From Cryptococcus deneoformans JEC21 (Eukaryota > Basidiomycota > Tremellomycetes > Tremellales > Cryptococcaceae), in NCBI RefSeq assembly GCF_000091045.1, contig NC_006686.1:197501-261500 (forward strand): DNA of 64,000 nucleotides, read 5' to 3'. Of this stretch, positions 43,368 to 53,229 are shown piece by piece. The translations under genes and the position numbers were made by a program. The notes under the pieces are model-generated. The model was not told the DNA's origin and made no database searches. It worked only from the letters and a program-made list of their open reading frames with translations. How positions within the stretch are numbered: the first letter of the stretch is position 1; each line of letters starts with the position of its first letter.

Positions 43368-44310
43368 TGTAAGGTCCGGACAATAGACCTTCACTGAACT
43401 GGTGGGGCTAGCTCGGAGGGACAGGGCTTGGAGAGAACTGGTGGGCTCTTAGGGCTGGCAGGGCTCGAGGCTTAACTTCGGACTGGAGAGGAGCAAACAA
43501 GATCCCAAATGCATATGCTGATTATGTCCTATCAGCGACTAGTAAAGGAGACAAGATGAAGAATTGATAGGAACAAGAGGAGAAGGCAAGGTACTTGTGA
43601 CTGTAAAGTCGGAAGAAGGAAAGGTTGAACACAACAAGGATAAAGGGATAAAGGAATTTGTGCGAAACCCAAAGAGCCCGAAGCTTACCTGATTATGTCC
43701 TATCAGCGACTAGTAAAGGAGACAAGATGAAGAATTGATAGGAACACTGATCAGGATTAGCCAGGGGGTCTGAGGGGAGAAGGTAATTAGTAGAGAGCTC
43801 TGCTTACAGAGGAGAAGGCAAGGTACTTGTGACTGTAAAGTCGGAAGAAGGAAAGGTTGAACACAACAAGGATAAAGGAATAAAGGAATTTGTGTGTCAA
43901 CCTTTCCATGCACTTTGCCTTCGCTCTCGAAACCAGTCGCGACCAAAGCCCGGTAAACACCGGGGCTTGTGGCATGAAAATCGGACAAGAAGCTCGGACT
44001 TAGGACGAGAAATGGAAGAGAAAACAAGAAGAGAAAAAGCGGAAGTAAAATGATGCACGTGACCTGGGAGGGAGAGTGCGGATGCAATTTGACGCGCGCG
44101 ACTTGGAGGAAAGGAGCGGAAGTAAATTGAGACGCGGCTCGGAGAAACAGGGGAAAAATAAAGCACGTGACCTGAGAAAGGGAGCGCGGATGCAATTTGA
44201 CGCGCGCAACTTGGAGGAAAAAAACGGAAGCAAATTGAAACGCGGCTCGAAATTAGAAGCTGGGGAAAGTGGTGACCGTGGGTCACTGGGTCGGAGGCTA
44301 GCCTCTTACA
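43368..44310 (-). repeat. LTR3, 3' LTR of element Z
   Basis: 943 bp, TGTAAGGTCCGG...GCCTCTTACA on plus. Contains internal direct repeats: TGATTATGTCCTATCAGCG... twice, GAGAAGGCAAGGTACTTG... twice and GATGCAATTTGACGCGCGC... twice. A 161-codon minus-strand frame inside it is not a gene. Confidence 0.92.
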
Positions 44311-44834
44311 CCCTCCCCCTCCTGGATGAGACGGAGTATGTGAGGGAGAAGAAGGAAATGAGACACACACACAAGGAGGGAGAAAGAAATGAGCTAGAAA
44401 ACTGTAGAAGCTGGGCTTCAAGGAGGGGCCAGGCTGAGAGACAATCCATGAAACATGTTGACTGAGGGAAACCCCCACCACGAAAAAACTCCCTGGCCTT
44501 TTGGCTTCTTTTCAGATTCTTTGTCTGGGGATAAAAAAAATGGGGGGTGGGGGAACCTCTTGTCTGTCTTCAGGCCTGTGAGGAAGGGGGGGAGGAGACT
44601 GGAGGAGAAAAAACGGACGAGAAAAAAAATGAGAAAACACGGCACGAAGGAAAAAAAGGGGGGGAACGAAATTGAAAACCTGGACGGGTGGGCTTGGGGC
44701 TTGATGGGGGGGGGGGGGGGGTGGTTTGGCATCTGTGTGAAGGTGTCAGCCTGGTCTGAGGGGTAGATGAGGAAAAAAAAGGTGTTAGGGAGGGTGTATA
44801 CGGCTCACGACGGAGTGTGGCCATGTCGGGGCCG
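44311..44834 (-). other. 3' UTR of element Z
   Basis: Purine-rich on the plus strand, with a run of about 18 G at 44,705-44,722 and the polypurine tract next to the LTR. No gene. Confidence 0.7.
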
Positions 44835-47800
44835 TTAACCCTGGGTGAACATCTGGGAAACATCAGTAGTAACGTCCAGTACGTCGAGATGTAGCTCATC
44901 TTCGCCAATAAAGTCTTCCCAAGCCTCCTGCCAACCTGCATAGTCCTGCGCCGTATCGCGACTGAGCCACCGAGCCTTGGGGCCTTCGCCGGCGAGGCGG
45001 GCGCGCACTTGATAGACCTTTGGATGATTTCCCTTGGGGGTGAGGGTGCGGTCTTCAAGGATTTGGAGGATGCGTGGCGAGGAAACAGCCGGGCGGTCGA
45101 GTAGGCGAGGAACCGCGTGCTGGTGATACTGTTCGGACTCCCGGTATGGCTTGAGGCGCGAAACATGGCGGCGAGGCGTCGACTGTGTTGAGGTGACGGG
45201 AACATCCAATTCATAGAGTGATTGCTCGGGAAAGGCCTTGAGGATGGTGAAGGGGCCTTCCCAACGGGGCATGAACTTCGCAGAACGGTTAGTGGCTGTC
45301 TTATATTCGTGACGGAACTCAGCTGTGTTCAAGTAGACTTTGTCTCCCGGGCGGTAGACCGGGTCCGGCCGACGATGCTTGTTGGCTTGAACACTTTGCC
45401 GATGCTTAGCGAGAAGCAGTTCGTCACGAGCGATGCCCTCTTCGAGGGCCATGCGTTGGGCAGCGAGATCCCATTCGGAGGCTGTAGGTTGGGCGAGGGA
45501 CTGGTCCGTAGCTGATGTTGAGGGGAGAAACGGCGGAGTGAGTGACAGGCGTTTCCCGAAAACGAGCTCGGCGGGGGTGTGGTGGGTTGAGCGTCGGATG
45601 GTGTTGTTCATTGCGAAGGCGACCCGCTGTAGGTTGGCTGCCCAATTTCGGCCTTGGTCGTCAGTCCAGGTTCGCAGGATCTGGATGACTGTCTTGTTTG
45701 ATCGTTCTGATATACCATCGGTCTGGGGGTGGTATGCTGTGGACATTTTTAGCTTAGTGCCCAGGAGTGAATTCAACCGACGCCATGACGCAGCAGTGAA
45801 TAACTTATCGCGGTCTGAGACGATCGATTGTGGTACCCCATATTTAGAAACCCAGTGGTCGTAGTAGAGTTGAGCGAAAGCGGAGGACGTGAGCGTCGTG
45901 ACTGTTGGTATGAGAGCGACCCAGCCGGTGAGGCGATCGGTAATGACGATGAGATAGTCGAAGCTGTGTGATTGCGGTAGTGGCCCCACGAAGTCTATGC
46001 CTATGTCGGAGAATTTGGCGGGGGGAACTGGTAATGAGTGTAGTAGTCCGGGAGGCTTAGTGGTGGTAGCTTTGGATGTCTGACAGGCTGGGCAAGAGCT
46101 GACAAAGTCCTTTACGTCACTAGCCATACCATCCCAGAAGTACTTACAACGCAGTAGTTCAAGTGTTTTCTCCACCCCGAAATGGCCCATCGCATCGTGG
46201 CATTCCTGTAGGCACTGTTCTCGTAAGGTCAGTACTTCGGGGATGCAGAGCCGGTCCTCGTATGTCAGCACCGTCCTGACCCCCCGTGCTCCGTTGACTT
46301 CGGCTGTGTGGACACCCGGAGGGCAGCGGTCTACTTCCCTCCAAATGCTCATGACTGGGTCCTGCCCATACCCCTCAGCCACTGCATCCAGGAAAGCTGC
46401 GTTTGGTGAGAGAACCATCATGGTGAGGGCGTTGACGTGGGCGTCGGAGTTGCGGAGCCGGGAGAAAGCGTCGGCGATGACATTAGTGGCCCCTGGAATA
46501 TGGGAAATCTGGAGGTCGTAATCGGCGAGTACTAGTAGCCATCGCTTCTGACGTTCGGACAGATTTGGTTGTTGAAAGAACCACTTGAGAGTCGCATGGT
46601 CCGTCATGACGTGCACTGGGACGCCGAGAAGTAGAGGCCGCCACTCTTTGAGGGCGTGGATGATGGCGCATAACTCTTTTTCGTGTACCGGATAATTTCG
46701 TTCGGCGGCGGTGAGAGAGCGGGAATCGTAGGCGATAGGTTGAGCGTTGTCGGGGGATAGACCCGTGCCCAACCAGGCGCCGAGGCCGGTGTTGCTTGCG
46801 TCGGTGAAAAGGTAGAGATTGGTTTTACCTGCGAGGATAGCTTCATGGGAAAGGGGGGACAGACCTGTGATACGTGCCACCATTTCCTTCAGCGCCTCAA
46901 ACGCGTCTTGCGCCGACGTTGTCCACTTCCATACCCAACTCAGTGATTCTAATCGCTCAGCTGGGAGGCCCTTAGCCAGTTGACGTTTACGGGATTCATA
47001 CGCTTTCTCTGCTGTCTTGTTCGGAGGGAGAAGAGCCGTGAGAACGGACGTCTTGGTGGCGATGTGTGGGATGAATTTGCGTAAATATTGGAGAAGGCCA
47101 AGAAAAGATCGGAGGTCTTTCACACAACCAGGAGATGGCCATGCGCGTAGTGCTTCGACTTTCTTCGGATCTGGCCCAATGTGATTGGGGGAGATTACGT
47201 GGCCCAGGAAGGAGACTGAGTCGACGAAAAATTTCGACTTGCTAGGCGAGCAAACAAACCCGCTGTTATGTAAAGCCGTGAGAACCGCGCGAATATTTTT
47301 CGCTAAGTCAGAGTCGGTCGCGCCCCAAATGATGATATCATCGACATAAGCTTCACAACAAACGCTGATGAGGTTACGTAAAGCCTCGTTGAGGCGGCGT
47401 TGTTGTGTTGCCGGCGAGTTGCACGCGCCTTGCGGCATCACAACCCATTCGTATAAACCCCAGGGAGTGCTAATTGCCGTTTTCTCGATATCGGGCTCGT
47501 GCATGAGCGTCTGAAAAAATGCATCGGTAAGGTCGAGTTTGGCGAAAACCTTGCCACGGGCGGCGCGTTGGAGAATGTCGTCAATGTTGGGAACCGGGGT
47601 GCGATCTTTAACCGTGACACTGTTGAGGCCGCGAAAATCGCAGAGGAACCGGAATTTGCCATTTTCTTTCTTAATGAGGAAAGCAGGGGCGGCCCAAGGG
47701 GAACTGGATGGACGGAGGCGGCCTGCGGTACGGTGTTTCTCGATTTCTTGTCGAAGGGTGTCGCGCCACGCTAACGGTACTCGAAATCCAGCTCGAGCGA

Positions 47801-49793
47801 CAGGCATCGCATCAGGAAGAATGTTTATTCGGTGGCGGACTTGGGAGGTGGACGAACAAATGGGCGGGTAGTGGGAGACATCAGAGATATTGGCTGGAAG
47901 GATGTCGGCAAATTCACGGAGGATGGCGTCGGAGTGGGAGTGGCGTTCAGTGCTTACGGTCGGGGATTCGACTGGTGTGATGGAGTTGAGTTGTAGTTGC
48001 ACAAGCGATGTATAGGATGACCCCCCTGCATTGAGGAGGTGATTTAAACGCTCCGCCCCATCAAATAGGCGGTGTTGACGACAGAACTGTAATCCGAGGA
48101 TAAGGCGGTATCGTGGGCCAAGGGCCATGGCGTAGAATGGGGTAGCGTTGTAGGTAGTGTCACCAATGATTACATCCACTACATACTCCTGGTCTACGAC
48201 TGGACCCGCCCGATTGTCTGCCATTTTGGTCCCCACCGGTATAATCGGCCGTCCTTGCCATCCCTGTTGCTCTGCGTACGCCCGGTCGACGACGTTGATG
48301 CCAGCGCCACAATCAACGAGTGCTGGGACAGGGTCTCCGTCAGCCTTGAAACGGCAATTGACCATGATGAGAGGTACTGACCCAGCGAGCGCAGACGAGG
48401 CATCCTGTACTAGAGTGTCTGTGACAGGGTCGACAGCGAAAACGCCGTGGTGGTCGGACTCGTCGTCGTCGGCAAGGGAGACGAGGTTAGCGACCGGCAC
48501 GGACGCGGAGGCATTGGGCGGGGTGGAGGGGGGGCGGGTTGGGCAGATAAGGCGGTGATGGCCGACAACGCGGCATGAGAAACACGCGTTGATGCTTTGA
48601 AGATAGGCGCGGGCGGATCGGCCGGCGTCACCGAGGGGGAGCCGTTTGGCGGGGTCGAGCCAGTCGAGCTGTTGCGTAGTGTGGCCCTTCGTGGTGGTGG
48701 AGGGGGCGGGGGCGAGTTTGGCAATGAGTGGAGGCGCGGGGACGGGAGCGATGACGTTGGCGACGGTTGGTGGGTAGCGGGGGCGTGTCGGCACCTGAAG
48801 GAAACGCGCCTCAAGCATGGCGTCATCGATGACGTCCATCATGATCTCATATAGGTCGGCCGACGTTGCGGAGAGCACCGTTTTGCCACGTGCGCGGAGA
48901 GCAGCTTTGGTGCGGTGAGTAACCAAGGCATCGACACCGTCCAATAGTCGGCGGTTGACGTCCACGTCGCTGAGGGGGTCCTCGAAGTCATGAAGAATGC
49001 CTTGGTAACTGATAACAAGGTGAAAGAATGCATCGAACGCGGCGGGTGTGGTGTCCAAGCAGCGGAGCTGCATGAATCGGTGGCGGAGTTTGGACTCCCA
49101 GCCGCGGGCGAGAATGTGAGACTTAAGGGAGACTTGCCATGCATCCCAAGTTTCGGCGTGTTTGCCATGGAGCTCGAGCCACGTGGTGAACCGGCCGCCC
49201 GATTGGGAGATCGAGGTATTTGCCACCGAAATCTTCCACGCGTGCTCAGCCGGGCCGGGGCTCCAGTGTAGGAGGGCGTCACGGAAATAGGTCTCCAAAG
49301 CGAGGAGGTGTCGCTGGAGTGCAAACGGGTCGGCGGAGGAGTGGGTCCCAAGTCGCGGCGGGGAGATCTTGTCCGGGCGGGACCCGCGTGTGGAGGGGGG
49401 GACGTGACGGTCGTTGCTGGTGGTGGCTTGATCGGCTAGCGCTTGGGTTGAACGGAGGAGTCCGGCAACAATAGATTTAAGCTCGTCGATCTCAGGAACG
49501 GCCGGGCCGGAAAAGGCAGTGGTGAGGCCCGGGGTCTTTCGGTAGGTTACACCCGTGGTGTCGTGTACAGGGGTGGTGTAGGTTACCAGCTTTTCGTCGG
49601 TTGTGTCAGGCACCGAAGGCACCGCGTTAGAAGTTGTGGGCGAAGCCAACTTGTCTCCGGAGCCCGCGGACGATAGGTGGTCTTCCGTGAAAGTGCCGAA
49701 GATGGGAACGCCAGTGGGGTGATGCCCGATGATGGGACGGGAAGTCACCTCGTCGTACGCAATGATGGGTTGGCCCTGAGAGTCGAACGCCAT
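44835..49793 (-). CDS. element Z gag-pol polyprotein, intact
   Basis: 1652 aa from the first ATG after the leader (MAFDSQGQPIIAYDEV), 62 nt inside the 5' LTR boundary. Gag spans roughly residues 1-400. Zinc knuckle CFSCRVVGHHRLIC is at about 403. The protease motif at about 492 is DCGAG (ALVDCGAGINVVD), not the usual D-T/S-G-A. RT has CDFRGLNSVTVKD and CEAYVDDIIIWG (about 814). RNase H LFTDASNTGLGAW is at about 995. Integrase has HHCC at about 1198 (KYFWDGMASDVKDFVSSCPA), Asp in GIDFVGPLP (1268), Asp in VSDRDKLFT (1323) and Glu in GISERSNKT (1363). A chromodomain-like tail occupies about 1578-1640 (RILQILEDRTL ... WQEAWEDFIGEDELHL). No stop or shift interrupts the frame. Confidence 0.95.
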   Translation of the reverse strand: MAFDSQGQPIIAYDEVTSRPIIGHHPTGVPIFGTFTEDHLSSAGSGDKLASPTTSNAVPSVPDTTDEKLVTYTTPVHDTTGVTYRKTPGLTTAFSGPAVPEIDELKSIVAGLLRSTQALADQATTSNDRHVPPSTRGSRPDKISPPRLGTHSSADPFALQRHLLALETYFRDALLHWSPGPAEHAWKISVANTSISQSGGRFTTWLELHGKHAETWDAWQVSLKSHILARGWESKLRHRFMQLRCLDTTPAAFDAFFHLVISYQGILHDFEDPLSDVDVNRRLLDGVDALVTHRTKAALRARGKTVLSATSADLYEIMMDVIDDAMLEARFLQVPTRPRYPPTVANVIAPVPAPPLIAKLAPAPSTTTKGHTTQQLDWLDPAKRLPLGDAGRSARAYLQSINACFSCRVVGHHRLICPTRPPSTPPNASASVPVANLVSLADDDESDHHGVFAVDPVTDTLVQDASSALAGSVPLIMVNCRFKADGDPVPALVDCGAGINVVDRAYAEQQGWQGRPIIPVGTKMADNRAGPVVDQEYVVDVIIGDTTYNATPFYAMALGPRYRLILGLQFCRQHRLFDGAERLNHLLNAGGSSYTSLVQLQLNSITPVESPTVSTERHSHSDAILREFADILPANISDVSHYPPICSSTSQVRHRINILPDAMPVARAGFRVPLAWRDTLRQEIEKHRTAGRLRPSSSPWAAPAFLIKKENGKFRFLCDFRGLNSVTVKDRTPVPNIDDILQRAARGKVFAKLDLTDAFFQTLMHEPDIEKTAISTPWGLYEWVVMPQGACNSPATQQRRLNEALRNLISVCCEAYVDDIIIWGATDSDLAKNIRAVLTALHNSGFVCSPSKSKFFVDSVSFLGHVISPNHIGPDPKKVEALRAWPSPGCVKDLRSFLGLLQYLRKFIPHIATKTSVLTALLPPNKTAEKAYESRKRQLAKGLPAERLESLSWVWKWTTSAQDAFEALKEMVARITGLSPLSHEAILAGKTNLYLFTDASNTGLGAWLGTGLSPDNAQPIAYDSRSLTAAERNYPVHEKELCAIIHALKEWRPLLLGVPVHVMTDHATLKWFFQQPNLSERQKRWLLVLADYDLQISHIPGATNVIADAFSRLRNSDAHVNALTMMVLSPNAAFLDAVAEGYGQDPVMSIWREVDRCPPGVHTAEVNGARGVRTVLTYEDRLCIPEVLTLREQCLQECHDAMGHFGVEKTLELLRCKYFWDGMASDVKDFVSSCPACQTSKATTTKPPGLLHSLPVPPAKFSDIGIDFVGPLPQSHSFDYLIVITDRLTGWVALIPTVTTLTSSAFAQLYYDHWVSKYGVPQSIVSDRDKLFTAASWRRLNSLLGTKLKMSTAYHPQTDGISERSNKTVIQILRTWTDDQGRNWAANLQRVAFAMNNTIRRSTHHTPAELVFGKRLSLTPPFLPSTSATDQSLAQPTASEWDLAAQRMALEEGIARDELLLAKHRQSVQANKHRRPDPVYRPGDKVYLNTAEFRHEYKTATNRSAKFMPRWEGPFTILKAFPEQSLYELDVPVTSTQSTPRRHVSRLKPYRESEQYHQHAVPRLLDRPAVSSPRILQILEDRTLTPKGNHPKVYQVRARLAGEGPKARWLSRDTAQDYAGWQEAWEDFIGEDELHLDVLDVTTDVSQMFTQG

Positions 49794-49855
49794 GATGTAT
49801 GTTGGTGTGGTGGGGTGTGGTATGAATTGATTTGGGTAATGAGTTTGAAAAAAAG

Positions 49856-50798
49856 TGTAAGGTCCGGACAATAGACCTTCACTGAACTGGTGGGGCTAGC
49901 TCGGAGGGACAGGGCTTGGAGAGAACTGGTGGGCTCTTAGGGCTGGCAGGGCTCGAGGCTTAACTTCGGACTGGAGAGGAGCAAACAAGATCCCAAATGC
50001 ATATGCTGATTATGTCCTATCAGCGACTAGTAAAGGAGACAAGATGAAGAATTGATAGGAACAAGAGGAGAAGGCAAGGTACTTGTGACTGTAAAGTCGG
50101 AAGAAGGAAAGGTTGAACACAACAAGGATAAAGGGATAAAGGAATTTGTGCGAAACCCAAAGAGCCCGAAGCTTACCTGATTATGTCCTATCAGCGACTA
50201 GTAAAGGAGACAAGATGAAGAATTGATAGGAACACTGATCAGGATTAGCCAGGGGGTCTGAGGGGAGAAGGTAATTAGTAGAGAGCTCTGCTTACAGAGG
50301 AGAAGGCAAGGTACTTGTGACTGTAAAGTCGGAAGAAGGAAAGGTTGAACACAACAAGGATAAAGGAATAAAGGAATTTGTGTGTCAACCTTTCCATGCA
50401 CTTTGCCTTCGCTCTCGAAACCAGTCGCGACCAAAGCCCGGTAAACACCGGGGCTTGTGGCATGAAAATCGGACAAGAAGCTCGGACTTAGGACGAGAAA
50501 TGGAAGAGAAAACAAGAAGAGAAAAAGCGGAAGTAAAATGATGCACGTGACCTGGGAGGGAGAGTGCGGATGCAATTTGACGCGCGCGACTTGGAGGAAA
50601 GGAGCGGAAGTAAATTGAGACGCGGCTCGGAGAAACAGGGGAAAAATAAAGCACGTGACCTGAGAAAGGGAGCGCGGATGCAATTTGACGCGCGCAACTT
50701 GGAGGAAAAAAACGGAAGCAAATTGAAACGCGGCTCGAAATTAGAAGCTGGGGAAAGTGGTGACCGTGGGTCACTGGGTCGGAGGCTAGCCTCTTACA
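49856..50798 (-). repeat. LTR3, 5' LTR of element Z
   Basis: Same 943 bp as 43,368-44,310. In element orientation it is followed by CTTTTTTTCAAACTC; there is no TGG tRNA-type primer site at the boundary. Confidence 0.92.
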
Positions 50799-52639
50799 AT
50801 AGTCCAATGGCCGGAGGCCAGAAATCTCCGCCACTTTCGCCTTCAGAATCTCAAACGCGGCGGTCGCTTCACTAGACCATGCCCAGACCCATGACAGGAC
50901 ATCCTTGGGGGACTGGCCCTTCCGGAGTGCACGCTGTTGCTTCTCCCAGGCTTTCTCGGCGGCTGGAGTCGGCGGGAGGAGGGCGGTGAGGGTTCGTGTG
51001 TGGGTAGCTAGGCTCGGTATGAATTTTCTGAGGTATTGAAGGAGGCCTAGAAAGGATCGCAGCTCTTTGACGGACTGAGGGAGCGGCCAGGAGGCGATGG
51101 TGCGGAGTTTGGCGGGGTCTGGGCCGATGTGGTTGGCGGATATCACGTGACCAAGAAATTTGACTTTGTGGCGAAAAAATTCAGACTTGGTGGGAGAGCA
51201 CACAAGCCCCGATTTTCGTAAGGCAGCCAGCACTGCTCGCAACCGTTTGTCAAGATCCTCGGCATCAGCAGCCCAGACAATGATATCATCAACATAAGCC
51301 TCACAAGAATCCCCCAGCAACCCACGGAGGGCCTCATTTAGTCGGCGTTGTTGAGTAGCAGGTGAGTTGCAAGCACCTTGTGGCATAACTACCCATTCAA
51401 ATAGGCCGAGTTCGGTAGTAATGGCTGTTTTTTCGATGTCTGGTTCATGCATAAGTGTTTGGAAGAAGGCATCAGACAGGTCAATTTTGGCAAAGATTTT
51501 ACCACAAGCAGCTCGATGGAGGATGTCGTCGACATTGGGAACTGGCGTGGAGTCTGGAGTAGTGACTTTGTTAAGGCCCCGATAATCACAGATAAACCGA
51601 AATTTTCCATTCTCCTTCTTAACCAAGAACGCCGGTGCTGCCCACGGCGAACTGGAGGGTCGCAATCGGCCAGCCTCCCGATGTTTCTGGATCTCTTCAA
51701 TTAACTGCTGTCGCCACATGTGAGGGGATCGATAACTCGCGGATTTGAAGGGTATCGCACCGGGGGTGAGGTTGATATGGTGGCGGACCTTTGAGTTGGC
51801 ATCACAGATCGGTGGGTAATTTGCAACTTCACCAATATTGTCTGGGAAAATGTCGTGATACTCATGCAGGATTGCTAGGCGGAGGTCCTCATACCCATCA
51901 GCGGTCGTCACTGAAGCAACCACGGGGCCAAGGAGGTCAGGAGCGAGATTGCCTAGCCGAGAAGCACCGCTGAGGAGCCCATGAGAGCGGATGAAATCCA
52001 GGCCTAGGATGACTTTATAGCGGGCATGTAGGGGCATGACATAACCATGTAGTGCGAAGACTTGATTCTGGATGCATACCTCTACTCCTACACGACGTTG
52101 TAAAGCTGGACCCTGTGCTCCTCCTGCTAACGATACCACCCGCCGTTGCTCTGATGGATAAGTTTGGAGTTGGTGGGTGGTGATGAGGGACGGATCAACT
52201 AGAGTGACTGTTGCTCCTGTGTCGAAGAGGGCGAGGAAGGGTGACCCATTAGTGCCTATGCGACATTCGAGAAGGATGGGTGGGACTGACAGCTCCGGCG
52301 CAAGGTGTGTGGCTAATACCTCGGCAAACGTCTCCCCCTCCTCCTGCTCAAATTCCGCTTCCTCATGGTCGAAGGTGCTTACAGCAGCGATTGCCGTGGG
52401 TTCCTTGCGCTTTGGGCAGTCGGGAGACTTGTGACCGGGTTGGCGGCAGAGGAAGCATCGCTGTTCACTGGCAAGGTGAGCTCGAGCGCGGCGACCAGCA
52501 CCACCCTTGGGGAGCGGAAGTCGTGGGTTGAGCCATTGAGCAATGTCGATGGGCGAAGACACTTCGGGCGAGACAGCAGCGATCGGCGTGCGGGTGGGCG
52601 CGATGGGGGCGAAAGCGGACTGGTAGCGAAGGAGTCTGG
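50799..52639 (-). pseudogene. element X gag C-terminus, protease and RT
   Basis: Encodes zinc knuckle CFLCRQPGHKSPDC, protease ALFDTGATVTLVDPS, and RT blocks CDYRGLNKVTTPDSTPVPN and CEAYVDDIIVWA, up to ISGLRPLDY where Z inserted. The gag N-terminal half is missing at 52,639, so although the frame is open the element has no start. Confidence 0.9.
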
Positions 52640-53229
52640 TGTAAGGCATGCATGCCAAACACGGTCATTATGATCCCAAGGTCTGTTTCACTTCATACAT
52701 AGATTTGCTGCCGCTTTTCTCTTATTTTGATTCCGTTTATTTTGCGCGCTCCTCACAGGCCTCAAAGGAATTTGCAGCAAGGAAAAGCCTCTCTTCTTTA
52801 TCTTTAGAAAGAGAGCCCTTTTCCTTTGGTTGTCCGCGACCTGCTGTAGTTCTTTTGAGTGCTTGTGAGTCCCACTTCCTACTTGGATTGTGGTTTTATG
52901 CTAACTGGGCGGACTTTAGTAATTATAGCTTCGTTGACACTCTGCCCAGGTATGCTTGTAACTTCTTCTTTATCTTTAGAAAGAGAGCCCTTTTCCTTTG
53001 GTTGTCCGCGACCTGCTGTAGTTCTTTTGAGTGCTTTAATTATAGCTTCGTTGACACTCTGCCCAGTGATCAACAAACATATGCAAACTCATAGACCGCT
53101 TCTGCGCCCGGACAATCCAACTACCTCTTTCCTTGCCACCGACTAGACAACAGTCGTGTTCCAGCCGTCTCTCTTTCAATCAAATCAAGCCGAACTCTTT
53201 CAGTGAACATCCCCCCCTGGGTTGTTACA
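52640..53229 (+). mobile_element. LTR2 of right inverted-repeat arm
   Basis: 590 bp, inverse of 39,532-40,121 and nearly identical. The right flank ACCGG is the reverse complement of the CCGGT flank of the left copy, as expected if the whole Y-LTR2 junction was duplicated in inverse orientation. The left flank is mid-gag of X. Confidence 0.88.

Larger units (their letters stand above)
43368..50798 (-). mobile_element. full-length Ty3 element Z, 7,431 bp, TSD ATAGT
   Basis: Two 943-bp LTRs (43,368-44,310 and 49,856-50,798) look identical by eye and enclose a single open gag-pol frame. The flanks 43,363-43,367 and 50,799-50,803 are both ATAGT. A polypurine tract (AGGAGGGGGAGGG in element orientation) adjoins the 3' LTR at 44,311. 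Identical LTRs and an intact frame point to a recent, possibly active insertion into X. Confidence 0.95.
40122..52639 (-). mobile_element. Ty3 element X, carrying three nested insertions
   Basis: Minus-strand Ty3 element in four pieces: 50,799-52,639, 42,220-43,367, 41,446-41,629 and 40,122-40,944. They are separated by a full-length Z element, a solo LTR2 and a solo LTR1, each with an exact 5-bp TSD. Removing the inserts keeps the gag-pol frame open at every junction, so X was intact there when it was hit. The 5' end is lost at 52,639, inside gag, at an LTR2 in the wrong orientation to be its own 5' LTR. The 3' UTR is 40,122-40,278. Confidence 0.88.

Noticed and set aside
43710..44195. 161-codon frame inside LTR3 (also at 50,198-50,683)
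   Set aside because: Lies wholly in the LTR, is repeated identically in both LTRs, and is low-complexity Ser/Leu/Phe sequence.
52640..53229. LTR2 as the 5' LTR of element X
   Set aside because: Its orientation is opposite to the 3' LTR of X at 39,532 and it joins X in mid-gag; it belongs to the inverted Y-LTR2 block.
39532..53229. One large element bounded by the two outer LTR2 copies
   Set aside because: The LTRs are inverted relative to each other and the flanks CCGGT and ACCGG are reverse complements, not a direct TSD.
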